From Thauera butanivorans NBRC 103042 (lineage in GTDB: Bacteria > Pseudomonadota > Gammaproteobacteria > Burkholderiales > Rhodocyclaceae), in contig NZ_BCUG01000002.1 in NCBI RefSeq assembly GCF_001591165.1, positions 1 to 64,000 on the forward strand: a DNA stretch of 64,000 bases. The letters are read 5' to 3'. Below the pieces are notes generated by a model. The model did no database searches. It was not told the origin of the DNA and saw only the letters and a program-made list of their open reading frames with translations. Below are positions 57,112-64,000 of this stretch, in pieces (positions within the stretch are counted from its first letter, which is position 1; every line of letters begins with the position of its first letter). The translations under genes were made by a program, and so were the position numbers.

Positions 57112-57600
57112 GTCTCGAAGCACACGACCGAACTCGACCAAAAGCACAGCGGCGACTCGCGCAGCTTGTTGTTCCACAACATCGGTAAATGTAAATATCT
57201 ACCGATAAAAAGGAACCTGACACAGTTCCCCAACTACCCATAAAGCAGGGCTGAACGTAGTCGCCCCTGCAATATTCATATTGAAGCCCTCAAGCTGAAG
57301 CCCTCAAGCGCTGCTGGTGCGGCAGCGTGCCGCCTTCGCTGCCGTACAGCGCTTCAGCAAAAGCGAGACGAGCGGACGAGCGGAATCTTTTTCATGATAT
57401 TAGCATAGAAACTAATGTATTTGGATTATAGCGATTGCAAATCGTTACAACTCACCGTGGGGCCGCCTACGTGCATGAGGGCGTGACACGGTTCACAAGA
57501 CTGCACACATCTCGCCGCACTGCTCTTCGTTGCGCCGCCCGTTCCTTGCGCCGCGCTGCGCCACTGCCGATAATCCGCACACTCTGAACAGCTGCCGCAC
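57112..57600. other. Intergenic region between toxin gene and moaA
   Basis: 489 nt with no accepted gene. It holds a 14-bp tandem duplication (57282-57309), an AT-rich patch (about 57385-57450) unlike its surroundings, and a short minus-strand open stretch 57290-57391 that translates to ARLAFAEALYGSEGGTLPHQ and ends at a stop inside the duplication, perhaps a gene remnant. A small dyad CGATT-GCA-AATCG lies near 57432-57444. The moaA promoter could not be fixed. Confidence 0.5.
57282..57309. repeat. 14-bp tandem duplication
   Basis: TGAAGCCCTCAAGC occurs twice head to tail with no gap. It lies downstream of the PIN toxin gene in non-coding DNA, and may mark a past insertion/deletion or slippage event. 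Confidence 0.85.
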
Positions 57601-58689
57601 ATGAAAGTCATCCCGATCCACCACACCCCGACCCCGCCGCCAGCCGGCGGGCCGGCACAGGCTCCCGCCACGGGTGCGGTGCTCGACCGCCGCGGGCGCA
57701 GCATGCGCGACCTGCGCATCTCGGTCACCGACCGCTGCAACTTCCGCTGCGTCTACTGCATGCCGCGCGAAGTGTTCGGCGACGATTACGCCTTCCTGCC
57801 GCGGCGCGAGCTGCTCAGCTTCGAGGAAATCCTGCGCGTGGCGCGGCTGTTCGTCGCCCGCGGCGTGCGCAAGATCCGCATCACCGGCGGCGAGCCGCTG
57901 CTGCGCAAGCACCTGGAAAACCTCATCGAGATGCTCGCCCGGCTCGACGGCGTCGAAGTGACGCTGACGACCAATGGCGTGCTGCTGCCGAAAATGGCCC
58001 GCCGCCTCAGGGACGCCGGCCTGAACCGCGTCACCGTCAGCCTGGATGCGCTCGACGACGCCCTGTTCCGCCGCATGAACGACGCCGACTATCCGGTGGG
58101 GAAGGTGCTGGAAGGCATCGCCGCCGCCAGCGATGCCGGCCTCGGCCCGATCAAGATCAACATGGTGGTCAAGCGCGGCACCAACGACGGCGACATCGAG
58201 GCGATGGCGGCGCACTTCCGCCACAGCGGCCACATCCTGCGCTTCATCGAGTTCATGGATGTCGGCGCCTCCAACGGCTGGAAGATGGACGAAGTCCTGC
58301 CCTCGCGCGAAGTCGTCGCCCGCATCGACCGCCTCCATCCGCTGGAGCCGGTGTCGCCCAACTACAGCGGCGAAGTCGCCCAGCGCTGGCGCTACAAGGA
58401 CGGCGCCGGTGAGATCGGCGTGATCTCGTCGGTGACGCAGGCCTTCTGTTCGTCCTGTACCCGCATCCGGCTGTCGACCGAAGGCAAGCTCTACACCTGC
58501 CTGTTCGCCCAGCACGGCCACGACCTGCGCGGCCTGCTGCGCGCGAATGCGGACGATGCCCAACTGGACGCCCGCCTCGACGCCGCGATCGCCCAGGTAT
58601 GGCTGCAGCGCGAGGACCGCTATTCCGAGATTCGCACCGCCGAGACCGCGGCGCTGCGCAAGATCGAGATGTCCTACATCGGCGGCTGA
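57601..58689 (+). CDS. moaA: GTP 3',8-cyclase MoaA
   Basis: A 362-aa radical SAM enzyme for the first step of molybdenum cofactor synthesis. The first 4Fe-4S cluster motif is CNFRCVYCM (about 44-52); the C-terminal second cluster cysteines are in [20 protein letters not shown] (about 280-300), and the protein ends SYIGG with the conserved Gly-Gly. Nitrate reductase and other molybdoenzymes of denitrification need this cofactor. A 27-residue N-terminal Pro-rich tail precedes the domain. No other moa gene is in the window. Confidence 0.95.
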   Translation: MKVIPIHHTPTPPPAGGPAQAPATGAVLDRRGRSMRDLRISVTDRCNFRCVYCMPREVFGDDYAFLPRRELLSFEEILRVARLFVARGVRKIRITGGEPLLRKHLENLIEMLARLDGVEVTLTTNGVLLPKMARRLRDAGLNRVTVSLDALDDALFRRMNDADYPVGKVLEGIAAASDAGLGPIKINMVVKRGTNDGDIEAMAAHFRHSGHILRFIEFMDVGASNGWKMDEVLPSREVVARIDRLHPLEPVSPNYSGEVAQRWRYKDGAGEIGVISSVTQAFCSSCTRIRLSTEGKLYTCLFAQHGHDLRGLLRANADDAQLDARLDAAIAQVWLQREDRYSEIRTAETAALRKIEMSYIGG

Positions 58690-58870
58690 AACATGGTTCA
58701 GCCTTCGTATCCGACATGCGGCGATGCTCTGTCCGGTTCGATCCGGCCTCGCCGGCATTGCAAAATGCGGATCTGCCCCAATCTGGAACCAGCGTGTTCT
58801 CGACACCCGCGATAGGCTTTCGAGTTCGCATGCCCGATAACGAATCTGATACCCGACCGGAGAACAACCG

Positions 58871-60037
58871 ATGCGCCAAGCCGAACGCGCCATCTTCGAC
58901 CTGCGACGCGGCCTCCCCATTCTGGTGCGCGACAATGGCAGCACCACCCTGATCCAGGCCGTCGAAGGCCTGGACGACAAGGCGCTGGCCGAACTGCAGG
59001 CGCTCGGCGGCAGCCTGCCCCGCCTCGTGCTGTCCAGCCACCGCATGGCGGCGCTCGGCTTCGGCGACACCGAACAGCCGGCCGCCGTCTCGCTGTCCCC
59101 GCTGCCCGACAGCAAGGGCTTGCACGATCTGGCGTGCATGCGCGATGCCCGCCTGCCTGACGGCGCCCGCCAGGCGCCCGCCGGCAAGGTGGACCGGGCG
59201 GCGATCCGCCTGCTGTCGCATGCGCTGCTGGTACCCGCCGCCGTCGCCTGCGACGTCGCCGCTGCCCAGGCCGGACGAGTGGAAGCCGAAGTGGCGAACG
59301 GCAACCTGCTGGTGGTCGATGCCGACATCGCGCTGAAGCTCGGCGCCGGCGGCGCCGGCGGCCCCGGCGCGCTGAACCGCATCAGCGAGGCCCGCGTGCC
59401 GCTGGCCGAAGCCGAAAACAGCCGCTTCGTGCTGTTCCGCGAAGCGGACGGCGTCCATGAACACGTCGCCGTCGTCATCGGCGACCCGGCCAAGTGGCCG
59501 GAGGACGTACCGGTGCGGCTGCATTCGTCCTGCCTCACCGGCGACCTGTTCGGCAGCCTGCGCTGCGACTGCGGCGAACAGCTGCGCCGCGGCGTAGCCG
59601 CGATCAACGCCCAGGGCGGCGGCGTGCTGCTCTACCTGTCGCAGGAAGGGCGCGGCATCGGCCTGGCCAACAAGCTGCGCGCCTACGGCCTGCAGGACGA
59701 AGGCCTGGACACCATCGACGCCGACCAGACGATCGGCTTCTCGAAGGACGAGCGCAACTTCCGCGTCGCCCACGAAATGCTGGAGCAGCTCGGCGTCTCG
59801 CGCATCCTGCTGCTGACCAACAACCCCGGCAAGGTCGAAGCCCTGCAGCGTGCCGGCATCAATGTCGTCGCCCGGCAGGCGATCTACGGCGAAGTCACGC
59901 GGCAGAACCAGCGCTATCTGGCGACCAAGGCCGCACGCCACGGACACTGGCTGCACGAGCTGCTCGACGAGCAGGACGAGCCTTCGTCGCAACAGCCCGA
60001 AAGCCTACCTGCCCCCGAGGCAGCTGCACGCAACTGA
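58871..60037 (+). CDS. ribA: GTP cyclohydrolase II with divergent N-terminal domain
   Basis: A 388-aa protein. Residues about 190-365 are GTP cyclohydrolase II of riboflavin synthesis: zinc motif HSSCLTGDLFGSLRCDCGEQ (about 218-237), the catalytic YLSQEGRGIGLANKLRAYGL (about 257-276) and DQTIGFSKDERNF (about 288). Residues 1-180 do not show the DHBP synthase signature and look like a decayed or different domain. GGAG precedes the ATG. It follows moaA at 181 nt. Whether the enzyme is a normal RibA or a paralogue is not certain. Confidence 0.85.
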   Translation: MRQAERAIFDLRRGLPILVRDNGSTTLIQAVEGLDDKALAELQALGGSLPRLVLSSHRMAALGFGDTEQPAAVSLSPLPDSKGLHDLACMRDARLPDGARQAPAGKVDRAAIRLLSHALLVPAAVACDVAAAQAGRVEAEVANGNLLVVDADIALKLGAGGAGGPGALNRISEARVPLAEAENSRFVLFREADGVHEHVAVVIGDPAKWPEDVPVRLHSSCLTGDLFGSLRCDCGEQLRRGVAAINAQGGGVLLYLSQEGRGIGLANKLRAYGLQDEGLDTIDADQTIGFSKDERNFRVAHEMLEQLGVSRILLLTNNPGKVEALQRAGINVVARQAIYGEVTRQNQRYLATKAARHGHWLHELLDEQDEPSSQQPESLPAPEAAARN

Positions 60038-60065
60038 AACCGGCACATCGCCGAAGGCGCGCACG

Positions 60066-61994
60066 ATGACCTCTACTCGGCCGCCCGACCGCGGCGATGG
60101 TGAACCTCCGCCAGCAGGCGGCCCCTCGTACAGGTGCCGCATCAGGCCACTGAATGCTGCGATCGCGGCGGCCTGCCTGCTCGCCGTCGCGGCGCTGTGG
60201 CTGATCACCCTGCAGCGGATCGCCTTCGAGCGCGACCAGGCCGTGGCGGCGGCGATGAAGTCCAACTCGAACCTCGCGATCGCCTTTGAGCAACAGGTCT
60301 TCCGCACGCTGAAAGCGGCCGAGCAGGTCGCGGTGTTCGTGCGCGACCGCTATCTGCAGCAGGGGCCGGCCCTCGACCTGCATGAGCTGATCGACCAGCA
60401 GCTCATCCGCGAATCCTTGTTCAGCATCGTCAGCGTGGTGAGCGAAGACGGCAGCATCCTCAGCAGCACCAGCCACCGGGCCAGCAGCGCCATCAGCTAT
60501 GCCGACCGCGAGTTCTTCATCGCCCATCGCACGCCGGGCACGGACACACTGTACATCAGCCAGCCGGTGCTCGGCCGCGTCTCCAACCTGTGGCAGATTC
60601 CGATGTCGCTGCGCATCTCGCGTCCGGACGGCAGCTTCGGCGGCGTCGTCGTGATGTCGGTGCCGCCGACCGATTTCACCGACTTCTATCTCCAGGCCGA
60701 CCTCGGGCAGCAAGGCCTGCTGGAACTGAGCAGCCTCGATGGCAGGGTGCTGAGCAGAAAGACCGGCAGCCGGAACGAATTCGGTCTGGACGCCGCCGCC
60801 CTCGCCTGGTTCCAGCATCGCCTGGCCAGGCCCGAGGGTAAATTCGTCGACGACGGCAAGGCCATCGACGGCGTGGCCCGCATCGTCAGCTACCGGACCA
60901 TGGCAGGCTACCCCTTGATGGTGACCGTGGGCACGGCCTACGAAGACGAACTCGCACCGACCCGCCAACGGGAAAGCAGTTATCTGCTGATGGCGAGCGG
61001 CGCCACGCTGGCGCTGCTGATGCTCGCCTGCCTGCTGGTCCTGATGCTGGCACGCCAGCGCACCGCCGTCAGTGCCGTGCAGGCCAGCGAAGCCCTGTTC
61101 CGGGCGACCTTCCACCAGGCGGCAATGGGCATCGCCCACATCGCCACCGACGGGCGCATCATCGGCGCGAACGAAAAATTCTGCCTGATGCTCGGCTACG
61201 GCCAGGATGAGCTGCGCACACACACGATCTTCGAACTGGGCGACAAGCACGAGGAAGAACGCGTGCGGCAACAGATTCTGCAGCGCCTGTCGGCGCCGCT
61301 CGCGCCGTCCTCCCCCGAAATCGAGAAGACCTATCGGCGCAAGGACGGCTCCATTCTCTGGGTCTGCGAAGCGCTCAGCTCGGTCACCGACCCCGACGGC
61401 CGGACCAGATTCCTGGTGGCGGTCACCCAGGACATCACCGCCCGCAAGGCGCTCGAAGAACGGCTCTCGCACGCGGCCCTGCACGATCCGCTGACCGGCC
61501 TGCCCAACCGCCTGATGTTCATGGACCGCTTCGACCAGGTGCTGGAATCGGCGCGCCGCCATGGCGGGCTTGCCGGCATCCTGTACATCGATCTGGACGG
61601 TTTCAAGGAAGTCAACGACAAGCTCGGCCATGCGACTGGCGACCAGTTGCTGTGCGAAGTCGGCCGGCGCCTGCAGAGCTGCGTCCGCGCCGAGGACACC
61701 GTGGCGCGCTTCGGCGGCGACGAATTCGGCGTCGTGCTGGCCTCGCTGGGCAGGGCCGCAGACTGCGAGGCCGTGGCATGGAAGATCATCGATGCGATGG
61801 CCGCCCCCTTCGGCCTGGGCGCCGACAGCACCGTCATCCGCGTTTCGGCCAGTGTCGGCGCAGCCGTGTATCCGGTACACGGCGCCGAGGCCGCCATCCT
61901 GCTGAACCTGGCCGATACGGCGATGTACGCCGCCAAGAACGCCGGCCGGAACCAGTTCAGCTGGGCGCCGGGCAGCCTGCCGGCGCTGCCCTGA
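60066..61994 (+). CDS. Membrane-bound PAS-GGDEF diguanylate cyclase
   Basis: A 642-aa signalling protein. TM1 (about 30-50, AIAAACLLAVAALWLITLQ) is followed by a periplasmic sensor (about 50-300) of dCache/CHASE type, TM2 (about 310-335, LLMASGATLALLMLACLLVL), a PAS domain (FRATFHQAAMGIAHIATDGR, about 345-365) and a GGDEF domain. The active-site GGDEF is at 550-554; RAED at 541-544 fits the inhibitory I-site. It should make cyclic di-GMP in response to a periplasmic ligand. It starts 28 nt after ribA. Confidence 0.92.
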   Translation: MTSTRPPDRGDGEPPPAGGPSYRCRIRPLNAAIAAACLLAVAALWLITLQRIAFERDQAVAAAMKSNSNLAIAFEQQVFRTLKAAEQVAVFVRDRYLQQGPALDLHELIDQQLIRESLFSIVSVVSEDGSILSSTSHRASSAISYADREFFIAHRTPGTDTLYISQPVLGRVSNLWQIPMSLRISRPDGSFGGVVVMSVPPTDFTDFYLQADLGQQGLLELSSLDGRVLSRKTGSRNEFGLDAAALAWFQHRLARPEGKFVDDGKAIDGVARIVSYRTMAGYPLMVTVGTAYEDELAPTRQRESSYLLMASGATLALLMLACLLVLMLARQRTAVSAVQASEALFRATFHQAAMGIAHIATDGRIIGANEKFCLMLGYGQDELRTHTIFELGDKHEEERVRQQILQRLSAPLAPSSPEIEKTYRRKDGSILWVCEALSSVTDPDGRTRFLVAVTQDITARKALEERLSHAALHDPLTGLPNRLMFMDRFDQVLESARRHGGLAGILYIDLDGFKEVNDKLGHATGDQLLCEVGRRLQSCVRAEDTVARFGGDEFGVVLASLGRAADCEAVAWKIIDAMAAPFGLGADSTVIRVSASVGAAVYPVHGAEAAILLNLADTAMYAAKNAGRNQFSWAPGSLPALP

Positions 61995-62011
61995 AGCCCC
62001 CCGGCCCGCGT

Positions 62012-63211
62012 TCAGCGCCTGACCGGCCTGACCTTGCCTGCCGCCAGCGTGGCGCGCTCGCGCGCCTCCGCGACGTCTGCGCCATTGGCGACTGCCACGC
62101 CCATGCGGCGCCTGTCGAAGGCTTCGGGCTTGCCGAACAGGCGCAGGTCGCTGCGCGGCACGGCCAGCGCCTCGGCGACGCCTTCGAAGGCGATGCCGGC
62201 CGCATCCATGCCGCCATAGATCACCGCCGACGCCCCCGGCTCGCGCAGCGCGGTATCCACCGGCAGGCCGAGGATGGCGCGCGCATGCAGCTCGAACTCG
62301 GAGAAGCGCTGCGAGCACAGCGTGACCAGGCCGGTGTCGTGCGGCCGCGGGCTGACTTCCGAGAACCACACCTGGTCGCCCTTGACGAAGAGCTCGACGC
62401 CGAACAGGCCGCGGCCGCCGAGATTGCCCGTCACCGCTTCGGCCATGCGGCGCGACTCGGCCAGCGCCGCCGCGCTCATCGGCTGCGGCTGCCAGGATTC
62501 GACATAGTCGCCCGCCACCTGCCGATGGCCGATCGGTTCGCAGAAATGCGTCCTGACTTCGCCGTCCGGGTCGCGCGCACGCACCGTCAGCAGCGTAATC
62601 TCGTAGTCGAAATCGACGAAGCCCTCGACGATCACCCGCCCCTGGTTCACGCGCCCGCCGGACACGGCGTAATCCCAGGCCTTCGCCACGTCGTCCGGGC
62701 CGCGCAGCGTCGACTGGCCCTTGCCCGACGAGGACATCACCGGCTTGACGATGCACGGATAGCCGATGCCGCCGTCGATGGCGGCCTGCAGCGCTTCGAG
62801 CGAATCGGCGAAATGGTAGGGCGACGTGGGCAGGCCCAGTTCCTCGGCGGCGAGGCGGCGGATGCCCTCGCGATTCATCGTCAGTTGCGCGGCACGCGCG
62901 GTGGGAATGACTTCGGCCAGGCCGGCGGCCTCGATCTCGGCCAGCATGTCGGTGGCGATGGCCTCGATCTCGGGCACGATCAGATGCGGACGCTCGGCCT
63001 CGACCAGCGCACGCAGCGCAGCACCGTCGGTCATCGGCATCACGTGGGCGCGATGCGCCACCTGGTGGCCCGGCGCGTCGGCGTAGCGATCGACCGCGAT
63101 CACTTCGACGCCGAGGCGCTGCAGCGCAATGGCGACTTCCTTGCCCAGTTCGCCGGCACCGAGCAGCATCACGCGCAGCGCGCTGGACGACAAAGGGGTA
63201 CCCAGCTTCAT
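62012..63211 (-). CDS. purT: Formate-dependent phosphoribosylglycinamide formyltransferase
   Basis: A 399-aa ATP-grasp enzyme of purine synthesis that formylates GAR with formate and ATP. The N-terminal [20 protein letters not shown] (about 13-32), [17 protein letters not shown] (about 150-166), [20 protein letters not shown] (about 280-299) and [13 protein letters not shown] (about 302) are typical. AAGGAG precedes the ATG. It is convergent with the diguanylate cyclase gene and divergent genes are absent. Its use of formate fits the formaldehyde oxidation genes in this window only loosely. Confidence 0.95.
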   Translation of the reverse strand: MKLGTPLSSSALRVMLLGAGELGKEVAIALQRLGVEVIAVDRYADAPGHQVAHRAHVMPMTDGAALRALVEAERPHLIVPEIEAIATDMLAEIEAAGLAEVIPTARAAQLTMNREGIRRLAAEELGLPTSPYHFADSLEALQAAIDGGIGYPCIVKPVMSSSGKGQSTLRGPDDVAKAWDYAVSGGRVNQGRVIVEGFVDFDYEITLLTVRARDPDGEVRTHFCEPIGHRQVAGDYVESWQPQPMSAAALAESRRMAEAVTGNLGGRGLFGVELFVKGDQVWFSEVSPRPHDTGLVTLCSQRFSEFELHARAILGLPVDTALREPGASAVIYGGMDAAGIAFEGVAEALAVPRSDLRLFGKPEAFDRRRMGVAVANGADVAEARERATLAAGKVRPVRR

Positions 63212-63305
63212 GCAATCACTCCTTGAAATGGGAATCACGGCGCGGAACGGGGACGGGGCCGCGGAGTGTGCATGGTAATACGGCGGACGCCGGTTTCGTT
63301 TCCGC

Positions 63306-63599
63306 TCAGTTCGCCTCGGCCTCCGCCGCGCGTTCGTAGCGGTAGAGCAAGGTGTTGCATGCGGTGCAGGACACGATGCGGCGCGCATCCTGCCCGGAGC
63401 CGAGGCCTTCGTCCTTCAATTCGGTCTTGCCGCAGGCATGGCAGCTCGGCTCGGCTTTGCCGTGCGTGGCGAGAAAGTCCTCGCGCAGCGGCAGGGCGCG
63501 CTTCTGCTTCTCCTTGCGCTGGTGTGCATACAGCAGCAGCCACATGAAGAAGAACAAGCCCATCAGGAACAGCATCGGCACGAATTTGGACATGGGCAT
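63306..63599 (-). CDS. Small membrane protein with zinc-ribbon
   Basis: A 97-aa protein. An N-terminal membrane helix (about 5-25, [20 protein letters not shown]) is followed by a basic cytoplasmic part and two CXXC-type pairs, [10 protein letters not shown] (about 53-62) and [12 protein letters not shown] (about 78-89), which should bind zinc. Function is unknown. A second ATG two codons on is an equally good start. It lies between rmuC and purT on the same strand. Confidence 0.75.
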   Translation of the reverse strand: MPMSKFVPMLFLMGLFFFMWLLLYAHQRKEKQKRALPLREDFLATHGKAEPSCHACGKTELKDEGLGSGQDARRIVSCTACNTLLYRYERAAEAEAN

Positions 63600-63669
63600 C
63601 AGCCTCGCAACGCGAAAAAGCGGGAAATTCCAGTTTAGGCAGGCAGGCCGGGCCTGTACCTGTCAGGGA

Positions 63670-64000
63670 TCAAGTGCGGGAACTGACCGCCGCTTCGGGC
63701 ACGGGTTCCAGTTCGTCGAAGCGCGCCGACTCGATCTTGTGGAAATGCGCGCTGATCTTGCGGCTGGAAGTCTGCACGTCCTGCACGTCGCGGCTGGCCT
63801 GTTCGATGTGGCGCGCCAGCGCCGCCATGCGTTCGTCGAAGCGCTGGAAATCCTTCGCCAGCTTGCCCAGCGCATCCTGGATGACGTGGATCTGCTTGCG
63901 CGTCTCGACGTCCTTCAGCACCGCGCGCGCGGTGTTCAGCACCGCCATCAGCGTGGTCGGCGACACGATCCACACCCGCCTGAGCTGGGCATGGGCGACG
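63670..64000 (-). CDS. rmuC: DNA recombination protein RmuC (C-terminal part)
   Basis: The last about 109 residues of a coiled-coil nuclease-like protein. AQLRRVWIVSPTTLMAVLNT followed by ARAVLKDVETRKQIHVIQDA is the conserved RmuC core end, followed by a coiled coil (DERMAALARHIEQASRDVQD) and a short tail EPVPEAAVSSRT. RmuC limits inversion at repeated DNA. The reading frame runs on to the window edge, so the N-terminus lies outside. Confidence 0.88.
   Translation of the reverse strand, partial: VAHAQLRRVWIVSPTTLMAVLNTARAVLKDVETRKQIHVIQDALGKLAKDFQRFDERMAALARHIEQASRDVQDVQTSSRKISAHFHKIESARFDELEPVPEAAVSSRT

Noticed and set aside
59895-63215. Minus-strand 1106-codon frame over ribA, the GGDEF gene and purT
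   Set aside because: It crosses three well-supported genes and shows no domain; high-GC reading-frame artefact.

Overview
The window is GC-rich chromosomal DNA from a denitrifying betaproteobacterium. The gene content and order fit Rhodocyclales of the Thauera/Azoarcus type: a cytochrome cd1 (nirS) denitrification cluster with heme d1 biosynthesis genes, the long rpoE-rse-degQ-lepA-lepB-rnc-era-recO-pdxJ-acpS series, and the yceD-rpmF-plsX-fab series. The genus is inferred from gene content only. Most of the window is core genome, and genes are packed with many 1-4 nt stop/start overlaps.

Region by region. 1-8.4 kb: nirS and its redox partners (a NapC/NirT tetraheme protein, a diheme ethylbenzene-dehydrogenase-like cytochrome, a cupredoxin, nirC), then the heme d1 genes nirF-nirDL-nirG-nirH, all on the minus strand. 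nirE is divergent, and one FNR/DNR-type box lies between nirS and nirE. 8.4-11.4 kb: a CBS-DUF294 protein, a YihY-like membrane protein and a YqeY protein. 11.4-26.7 kb: a minus-strand series from rpoE to uvrC joining envelope stress, translation and secretion, RNA processing, DNA repair and PLP/ACP cofactor genes; a Fic protein interrupts it between acpS and nagZ. 26.9-35.2 kb: nadB on plus, then the fatty-acid/phospholipid cluster yceD-rpmF-plsX-fabH-fabD-fabG-acpP-fabF on minus. 35.4-46.0 kb: yceF (maf), a tetrapyrrole-type methylase, gph, rluC, rne, a low-molecular-weight phosphatase, uvrB and an aromatic aminotransferase.

46.1-52.6 kb: two identical tRNA-Asn genes with promoter and terminator, an orphan protein resembling the FliD C-terminus, a yybP-ykoY (Mn2+) riboswitch with terminator in front of terC, a LysR regulator divergent from frmA-fghA (glutathione-dependent formaldehyde oxidation), and a 2H phosphoesterase. 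52.6-57.6 kb is the most accessory part: a Lon-like protease, an unrecognised 236-aa protein, an orphan AbrB-type antitoxin, a Phd/PIN toxin-antitoxin pair with a likely operator, and a fossil fragment of a second copy of that antitoxin gene. 57.6-64 kb: moaA, a ribA-type GTP cyclohydrolase II, a membrane PAS-GGDEF diguanylate cyclase, purT, a small zinc-ribbon membrane protein and the 3' end of rmuC.

I found no CRISPR array, prophage, IS element or clearly new multi-gene system. The least ordinary signals are the stem-loops in successive gaps of the nir operon, the CXXXCH motif in its diheme protein, the Fic insertion in the sigma-E series, the antitoxin fossil next to the live module, and the orphan FliD-like gene beside the tRNAs. 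All functions come from reading the sequence by eye; no database search was run.
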